Made by a program: the position numbers and the translations under genes
The notes under the pieces: generated by a model
What the model was told of the DNA's origin: nothing
Seen by the model: only the letters and a program-made list of their open reading frames with translations
Databases searched by the model: none
Shown: piece by piece, positions 59,168-64,000 of the stretch
Position numbering within the stretch: position 1 is the stretch's first letter
Layout: every line of letters starts with the position of its first letter
From: an uncultured Atopobium sp.
GTDB taxonomy: Bacteria; Actinomycetota; Coriobacteriia; Coriobacteriales; Atopobiaceae
NCBI GenBank assembly: GCA_938036925.1
Contig: CALHVU010000034.1
Location: forward strand, 19,516 to 83,515
DNA length: 64,000 bases
Direction of reading: 5' to 3'

Positions 59168-60310
59168 ATGATGACCTCAACTTTTGGGACAACAGTAAAA
59201 GTATCTATTTTTGGCGAGTCTCATGCTCCAAAAATCGGCTGCACTATTGAAGGTTTACCTGCTGGTTTTACCGTTGACTTAGCGGCTCTCAAGACATTCC
59301 TTCAAAGAAGATCTCCATCGCATCCATGGGATACTCCGCGTAAAGAGACTGATGATCCACAGTTTGTCTCAGGAATTTCAACAGAAGGCATTCTAGATGG
59401 CTCCCCGCTCACGGCGGAACTACCTAACACAAACGTTCGTCCACAAGATTACGCAGCTACAAAGCTTGTCCCACGACCAGGACATGCCGATTTTGCTGCC
59501 TGGGCAAAATGGGGAGACTCGTACAAGCAAACGGGTGGAGGACATTTTTCCGCGCGTCTCACCGCCCCTCTCTGCATTGCGGGAGGAATAGCACTCCAGA
59601 TTTTGCGAGCTCAGGGCATAACTATTGCAGCTCACGTTCTCAAAATAAAGGACGTCAGCGATACTCCCCTTGAGCTCGTAGATAACTCACTTGAGGCCAA
59701 CAAGCTACTTGCTCACCAAATGGATCAGCTGCTCCAAGCTGATTCTCAAGCGCTTCCTTTCCTTGATGCCCAAACTGGCGAGAAAACCGGTGTGCTCCTC
59801 ACACAACTGCGCTCAGAGAAAAACACTGTTGGCGGCATCATCGAGTGTGCAGCAGTGGGAGTTCCTGCAGGAATTGGGTGCCCTCATTTCCATGGACTTG
59901 AAAATACCATCTCTGCTGCAGTCTTTGGTGTTCCTGCTGTTAAAGCCATAGAATTTGGTAGCGGCATGAATGTTGCAAATTTACTTGGCTTTGATAATAA
60001 CGATGCTTTTGAGGTGCGTAACGGCTCCGTTGTGCCAACTACCAATCATGCTGGAGGTATTCTGGGCGGTATTTCAACAGGCGCTCCCATCTGGTTTAGA
60101 TGTGCGTTAAAACCTATCTCGAGCATTGGCCTACCACAGAACTCGGTAAACCTTCAAACTATGGAACCAGAGCAGCTTATTGTTCAGGGTAGACATGATG
60201 TAACTGCGGTTTTGCGCGCTGTTCCCTGCGTTGAAAGCGCTTTTGCACTAGCTCTTCTCGACACCTTATATTCCTGGCCCTCTGAGCAGAACGGATATAA
60301 CAATGACTAA
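59168..60310 (+). CDS. aroC: Chorismate synthase
   Basis: Converts EPSP to chorismate with reduced FMN. 380 residues: FGESHAPKIGCTIEGLPAGF, RRSPSHPWDTPRKETDDP, RPGHADFAAWAKWG, SYKQTGGGHFSARLTAPLC, and RHDVTAVLRAVPCVESA at the end. The ATG follows the aroA stop directly, with GGAG inside aroA. Confidence 0.96.
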   Translation: MMTSTFGTTVKVSIFGESHAPKIGCTIEGLPAGFTVDLAALKTFLQRRSPSHPWDTPRKETDDPQFVSGISTEGILDGSPLTAELPNTNVRPQDYAATKLVPRPGHADFAAWAKWGDSYKQTGGGHFSARLTAPLCIAGGIALQILRAQGITIAAHVLKIKDVSDTPLELVDNSLEANKLLAHQMDQLLQADSQALPFLDAQTGEKTGVLLTQLRSEKNTVGGIIECAAVGVPAGIGCPHFHGLENTISAAVFGVPAVKAIEFGSGMNVANLLGFDNNDAFEVRNGSVVPTTNHAGGILGGISTGAPIWFRCALKPISSIGLPQNSVNLQTMEPEQLIVQGRHDVTAVLRAVPCVESAFALALLDTLYSWPSEQNGYNND

Positions 60311-60575
60311 TCAGCTAGAAACGCTTCGCCAGGAAATCGATTCAATTGATGCGCAGATCTTTGACCTCTTTGAGCAGAGGATTGCGGTTGCCAAACAAAT
60401 TGGTGCTTACAAAAAGGAGCAGGACCTCACTGTTCTTGATCCATCAAGAGAAAATGCCAAAAGAGACCAGGTTAAAGCCACTGTTTCTAATGAACTTGAA
60501 CCTTATGCTTTAGAGTTACTTGAGGTATTGATGAACGCTGCAAAGGCAGTCCAGGAGACATCTCGTGAGCTCTAA
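60303..60575 (+). CDS. Chorismate mutase, AroQ (AroH-independent) helical type
   Basis: Chorismate to prephenate, first step toward Phe and Tyr. 90 residues of helical CM-II fold: LRQEIDSIDAQIFDLFEQRIAVAKQIGAYK carries the key residues (LRQEIDSID, EQRIAVAKQIGAYK), then DPSRENAKRDQVK. A single-domain enzyme, overlapping aroC by eight bases and the next gene by 11. Confidence 0.93.
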   Translation: MTNQLETLRQEIDSIDAQIFDLFEQRIAVAKQIGAYKKEQDLTVLDPSRENAKRDQVKATVSNELEPYALELLEVLMNAAKAVQETSREL

Positions 60576-61875
60576 AACGGTACAACAAGGTTCAAGTAAC
60601 CCTACAGCCCCTCTTGCTCCTTACGGCCTTATTGGCGAGAAACTCTCTCATAGTTGGTCGGCAGAAATTCATGAAAAGTTGGGGTCATTTCCCTACCAGC
60701 TTCATGAGCTTTCTGCTTCTGAGCTGAAGGGTTTTCTCAAAGACCAACCATGGCGGGGCTTGAACGTTACTATCCCCTACAAAAAGGATGCCTGTGCTCT
60801 TTCAGACTCAGCTTCTGAGAATGCACATGCTGTGGGAGCGGCAAATACCCTGGTAAAAGATGCCAATGGTTTTATAACAGCAGACAATACCGATGTATAT
60901 GGATTTGAGTATCTGGTAAAAAGCCTCAAGGTCAACTTAAGCCAAAAGAAAGCGGTTGTCTTTGGGGCCTTTGGTGGTGCTGGTCAGGCAATTTGCTATG
61001 CGCTCAAAAAAGGCGGTGCATATGTTGTGGGAGTCTCCAGAAGCCCTCACGTAAGCTCTTCATATGTAGACTGCGCAATTACCTATGACCAGCTTAAACT
61101 CCACTATGACGCTAATCTTCTTGTCAATGCAACGCCAGTAGGAATGTTCCCACATGCTGGTGTTTCTCCTCTTTCAAAAGAGGAACTTTCTGCTTTTATT
61201 TCCCTCCAATGCGTGATTGATCTTATCTATAATCCGCTGCGCTCTCAGCTTCTACTTGATGCAGCTAGCCTTGGATTGCAAAACGCAAACGGACTAAAAA
61301 TGCTAGTAGCGCAAGCAGCTAAAGCCAGTTCGCTGTTTCTGGGCACAGAAGTATCAGACTCTCAGATAGAAAGCATCTCGCGTGAACTCCATGCTTCAAA
61401 AGAAAACATTGTGCTTATTGGTATGCCGGGAGTTGGAAAGACTTCTACGGGGGAAGCCCTAGCAAAGCTCTTAAATCGACCCTGGATAGACACTGATTTT
61501 CTTATCAAGCGGAAAGCTCGCTGCGAAGCAGCAACCTATCTACAAACACACGGTGAAGCGGCTTTTAGGCATCTAGAGCATGAGGTAATTCAAGAGATTT
61601 CTAGCAAGAGTGGTGCGGTAATCTCTTGCGGAGGCGGCGTAGTTGTTACGCCTACAAACTACCAAGCGCTCCGTCAAAACGGCAAGCTTGTCTACCTTAC
61701 ACGCCCGCTTGAAGACCTAGCTATTGTCGGCAGACCTCTTTCAGAACGTATGGGTGTTCAGAGTCTTGCCGCAGTACGTATTCCGCTCTATGAAGCATGG
61801 GCTGACGTAACCTTTTCTTGTCTTGGCAGTCCAGAAGCAGATGCCAAGGGTCTTCTCGACACACTTCAAGCATAA
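60565..61875 (+). CDS. Shikimate dehydrogenase-shikimate kinase fusion
   Basis: 436 residues performing two consecutive steps. Residues 15-265: AroE, with YGLIGEKLSHSWS, LNVTIPYKKDA (catalytic Lys), ADNTDVYGF (Asp), FGAFGGAGQA (NADP loop), NATPVGM and QAAKASSLF. Residues 280-436: AroK, with Walker A GMPGVGKTSTGEAL, WIDTDFLIKRKARCEAATY, AFRHLEHEV, CGGGVVV and the lid arginine in VGRPLSERMG. The GTG start overlaps chorismate mutase and AGGAGA precedes it. There is no separate aroK in the window. Confidence 0.93.
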   Translation: MSSKTVQQGSSNPTAPLAPYGLIGEKLSHSWSAEIHEKLGSFPYQLHELSASELKGFLKDQPWRGLNVTIPYKKDACALSDSASENAHAVGAANTLVKDANGFITADNTDVYGFEYLVKSLKVNLSQKKAVVFGAFGGAGQAICYALKKGGAYVVGVSRSPHVSSSYVDCAITYDQLKLHYDANLLVNATPVGMFPHAGVSPLSKEELSAFISLQCVIDLIYNPLRSQLLLDAASLGLQNANGLKMLVAQAAKASSLFLGTEVSDSQIESISRELHASKENIVLIGMPGVGKTSTGEALAKLLNRPWIDTDFLIKRKARCEAATYLQTHGEAAFRHLEHEVIQEISSKSGAVISCGGGVVVTPTNYQALRQNGKLVYLTRPLEDLAIVGRPLSERMGVQSLAAVRIPLYEAWADVTFSCLGSPEADAKGLLDTLQA

Positions 61876-62055
61876 CAGTAAGCGTTTGCAGTTATTTTTT
61901 AACCGTTCACCGGATGGTTCGTAGGTTTTGAATTTTGGCACGTTAAAGCCCCTATACTTATGCCTCGTAGGTATATATTCATAAGAGTATGAGGATACTA
62001 GACCAAGTCAAACGGTTAAGTGTTTGATATGTGGTCATACTTGGGGAGATATCCA

Positions 62056-62946
62056 ATGGACAGCAATGCTATTGCTCACGAGATCCTAAATGCAATAGGC
62101 GGCTCAAAAAACTTAACTCATAACGAAGTGTGCATGACACGACTTCGTCTTTCTATCAATGATATGACGCTTATAGACCATGAACAGCTGGCCACAGCCA
62201 CTGGTGTTCTTGGCATTGTAGGAAAAGGCGCCAACGGACTTGAGGTAGTCTTTGGCCCCAATCTTGTGTGTCAAGTAAATGATGGCCTTAATCACATTTT
62301 GGGTGAGCCAGAAAAGACCTTTTGTTCGTTAGATGAGAAGCGAGCAGATCTTCCCACTCAACACAACGAAGAGGTGGATGAGCTAATCTCTTTGCTTGCT
62401 CAAAAAAATACCCTTGATCAAGACGAAGAAGACTTTGACAGTCTTGCCTCTGACTTAGACGCAGACGACTTTGAAGACAACTATGAGGATGATCTCGACG
62501 CTCCTCGCCTACTCATCATCAACGGCCCAAACATCAACATGCTGGGCATTCGTGAGCCAGAGGTTTATGGAAAAGCTGACTACAGAACCCTTATAGAGAC
62601 TTGTAAGGAAGAAGCCCTCTCTCAAGGCTTCTCTGATTGTGTGTGCTATCAATCAAACCATGAGGGTGATCTAGTTGATGCGATCCAGGACGCCCTAGGT
62701 AGCTACGATGGCATTATTATCAATCCTGCTGCCTATACGCACACCTCAGTTGCTCTGCTCGACGCGGCACTAGCGGTGCAAATTCCCATGATTGAGGTAC
62801 ATCTTACTGACATCTCTACCAGGGAAGACTTTAGGCACATTTCTTATATAAAAGACGCCTGCTTTGCTACAGTTGCTGGTAAAGGAATTGACAGCTACAG
62901 AGAAGCAATCCAACTGATGGCGGCTCATCTCAAAAATGAAGCATAG
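62056..62946 (+). CDS. aroQ: PTS EIIB-like domain fused to type II 3-dehydroquinate dehydratase
   Basis: 296 residues, two domains. Residues 6-84 resemble the glucose-type PTS EIIB domain: ILNAIGGSKNLTHNEVCMTR with Cys26 at the phosphorylation site, LRLSIND, GVLGIVGKGANGLEVVFGP. Residues 85-150 are a flexible acidic linker (DQDEEDFDSLASDLDADDFE). Residues 151-296 are a full AroQ: INGPNINMLGIREPEVYG (catalytic Tyr), YQSNHEGDLVDAI, INPAAYTHTSVALLDA (His), EVHLTDISTREDFRHIS. ATG 62056 is chosen because GGGGAG lies eight bases upstream; an upstream ATG lacks one. 180 bases after aroE-aroK, ending at its own terminator. Confidence 0.9.
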   Translation: MDSNAIAHEILNAIGGSKNLTHNEVCMTRLRLSINDMTLIDHEQLATATGVLGIVGKGANGLEVVFGPNLVCQVNDGLNHILGEPEKTFCSLDEKRADLPTQHNEEVDELISLLAQKNTLDQDEEDFDSLASDLDADDFEDNYEDDLDAPRLLIINGPNINMLGIREPEVYGKADYRTLIETCKEEALSQGFSDCVCYQSNHEGDLVDAIQDALGSYDGIIINPAAYTHTSVALLDAALAVQIPMIEVHLTDISTREDFRHISYIKDACFATVAGKGIDSYREAIQLMAAHLKNEA

Positions 62947-62980
62947 CCAGTTGCTTATAACCACTTGGCGAGAAACACAA

Positions 62981-63012
62981 ACCTGCTGTAATGCTAAATT
63001 GCAGCAGGTTTT
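62981..63012 (+). terminator. Terminator after the EIIB-aroQ gene
   Basis: ACCTGCTG (62981-62988) pairs with CAGCAGGT (63002-63009), followed by TTTTTT reaching the stop codon of the opposite-strand gene. Confidence 0.85.
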
Positions 63013-63177
63013 TTATGCACACGTAAGTACATCTAACTCGGTTATCACCATATCTACGGCAACATCAAATGCTGTATGAGGAAGCGTTTCTCGGCTCAAA
63101 TTTTGCTGGTAAGCAAGACAAATTTTCTTGCCAGGGTACGTAGACAAGAACCGGTCATAAAAACCAGCACCATAGCC
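63013..63177 (-). CDS. 5-formyltetrahydrofolate cyclo-ligase, C-terminal 54 residues only
   Basis: The last 54 codons of a bottom-strand gene, starting at GYGAGFYDRFL, the glycine-rich loop of the enzyme that makes methenyl-THF from 5-formyl-THF with ATP. The remaining motifs fit: ICLAYQQNLSRETLPHTAFD and VAVDMVITE. The N-terminal two thirds are missing; the frame continues upstream into unrelated autotransporter sequence. It belongs with the actinobacterial part of the window. Confidence 0.82.
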   Translation of the reverse strand, partial: GYGAGFYDRFLSTYPGKKICLAYQQNLSRETLPHTAFDVAVDMVITELDVLTCA

Positions 63178-63188
63178 TGTCTTATCTA
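63168..63188. other. Junction between actinobacterial and fusobacterial-type DNA
   Basis: To the left the protein reads as cyclo-ligase; to the right, in the same frame, as autotransporter passenger (ending QIEIDKT). Base composition falls to the right: I counted 17 G+C of 60 at 63601-63660 against 30 of 60 at 62521-62580. No mobile element, repeat or tRNA lies at the joint. Confidence 0.7.
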
Positions 63189-64000
63189 TTTCTATTTGTT
63201 GTGTTGCACTATTCCATTTATGCCAAAACCATCTGTCCCAAGTAGGATCAGTACTATGAGCACTTATTTCAGCTGCAGTTGGTGTAGGACCTTCCATTAC
63301 ATCCCCTCTTGCAACTATTCCAACTCTTTGACCACTTTCTGAGAAAATTCCTACGGCACCATCAACTGTCTCGTTAGTATAGCCTGCATTGTTTAAATTC
63401 CCTTCAGCTGTTTGTTTATTTTGGTTGTCTATTGTTAATTTTTCTCCAACTTTTGCAGAAAAATCTATTTCTCCTTGATATAATCCTATATGTGCCGCCT
63501 TATTGTTGTATCCATATAGACTTTCTATTTCATTTGGAGCTTCCATATGTACTTTGGCTATATCTCCTTTTATTCTACTACCAAAATACATACCTATATT
63601 TTCGTCCCCATATAGCTTAACATTTGATAATTTTATCATATTTGTATTGTGAAGATATCCTGCTCCTGCTGGATTTACAAGTTTTGATAAAGTTGGAGCA
63701 TAAGAAAAACTTGAATATACTATATTTGAAGCTCCATCTGATTGTATCAAACCTTCATTTTGCCAATGTTTCATATATGACAATCCTGTTGTTAGATAAA
63801 CAGAGTTATTTCTTCCATACATATTTACATTAGCTTTTCCAGAAAATCCTCCAGCTAAAACACGCCATTCTTTTCCTGCTTTGAAATATTTATATGTATA
63901 TCTAGCAACTGGCATATTATAGAATCCCATGTTGTCGCTATTATACATATTTATAGTTATGTTATCTAAATCTACTACTCCGTGTCTCCAAGTTTCAGTA
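63178..64000 (-). CDS. Fragment of a fusobacterial-type autotransporter passenger domain
   Basis: The bottom strand is open from the right edge to the junction, about 274 codons. It reads as a beta-helix passenger of large Fusobacterium/Leptotrichia outer-membrane autotransporters: NITINMYNSDNMGFYN, NMIKLSNVKLYGDENIGMYF, NNKAAHIGLYQGEIDFSAKVG, and GAVGIFSESGQRVGIVARG. The repeated NIGMYF/GLYQG/GIFSESG turns are typical. Codon use is AT-rich. Such a protein requires an outer membrane, which an actinobacterium of this kind lacks. Neither end of the original gene is present. Confidence 0.75.

Larger units (their letters stand above)
1496..62974. repeat. Dispersed 8-base word GGCGAGAA (TTCTCGCC), at least 29 copies
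   Basis: Top-strand copies begin at 3136, 11351, 17341, 18999, 21526, 26748, 29411, 29633, 40345, 40701, 42517, 56690, 59777, 60634 and 62967. Complement copies begin at 1496, 3156, 8331, 12518, 17369, 21365, 26152, 28132, 29104, 39235, 45334, 53101, 56242 and 58720. Twelve extend to TTGGCGAGAA. None occurs in the fusobacterial-type end. Counted by eye; a few may be missed. Confidence 0.8.

Noticed and set aside
1496..62974. GGCGAGAA as a Chi or FtsK-orienting site
   Set aside because: Copies are split 15 to 14 between strands; such sites are normally strongly strand-biased. Not fully excluded, since replication direction here is unknown.
63013..63948. A novel single fusion protein of beta-helix and cyclo-ligase
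   Set aside because: Only the last third of the enzyme is present, composition changes at the joint and the two parts belong to different cell-envelope types, so a chimeric joint is more likely.

Overview
The window is a stretch of chromosome from a low-to-mid GC actinobacterium of the class Coriobacteriia. The gene content and order best fit an oral Lancefieldella/Atopobium-type organism; this assignment is inference from protein character, not a database match. It is almost entirely dense housekeeping DNA. The last roughly 0.8 kb is different: AT-rich DNA encoding part of a fusobacterial-type autotransporter passenger, joined in frame to the end of a 5-formyltetrahydrofolate cyclo-ligase gene. 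I read this as a chimeric junction.

Layout. 1-3.4 kb: the start of a secreted, proline-rich surface protein running off the left edge, a stand-alone VOC-domain protein, two small membrane proteins and three tRNAs (Val-CAC, CAU, Ala-GGC). 3.4-13.9 kb, bottom strand: rpsB-tsf, a terminator, then pyrH-frr-uppS-cdsA-dxr-rseP-ispG-proS (translation, isoprenoid and envelope lipid synthesis). 14-20.6 kb: xerC, trmFO, dprA, comM, yraN, rnhB, rplS. 20.7-31 kb: dgt, ppdK, a half-length PPDK regulator, glyQS, lepB, trmD, rimM, khpA, rpsP. 31-32.4 kb: dinB on the top strand with a possible LexA box and a probably leaderless mRNA. 32.4-40.4 kb: rsfS-yqeK-nadD-obgE, an ECF transporter operon preceded by a Trp-codon attenuator, then rpmA and rplU. 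40.4-56 kb: two radical-SAM-associated proteins, a DUF697 protein, the rod-shape cluster mreBCD-mrdA-rodA, a TPR protein, a cyclophilin, a zinc-ribbon protein, a P-type ATPase and tRNA-Arg(CCG). 56-63 kb, mainly top strand: a shikimate/chorismate cluster of aroB, aroA, aroC, chorismate mutase, an aroE-aroK fusion and a PTS-EIIB/aroQ fusion, with an opposite-strand KDPG aldolase gene inserted after aroB.

Most notable observations. (1) An 8-base word, GGCGAGAA, occurs at least 29 times, evenly on both strands, in several reading frames, and as inverted pairs inside terminators. It behaves like the DNA-uptake sequences of Neisseria and Pasteurellaceae, and the transformation genes dprA and comM are in the same window. 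(2) A 20-codon leader peptide with three consecutive Trp codons, a strong ribosome binding site and a following intrinsic terminator lies upstream of the ECF transporter operon. This predicts attenuation by tryptophan and a tryptophan (or Trp-related) substrate. (3) A PTS EIIB-like domain with its phospho-accepting cysteine is fused through an acidic linker to type II dehydroquinase, suggesting a link between PEP/sugar status and the shikimate pathway. (4) The PPDK regulatory protein has lost its P-loop half.

Limits: starts were chosen from ribosome binding sites by eye, promoters are pattern matches, motif counts were made by reading and may miss a few copies, and no similarity search was possible.
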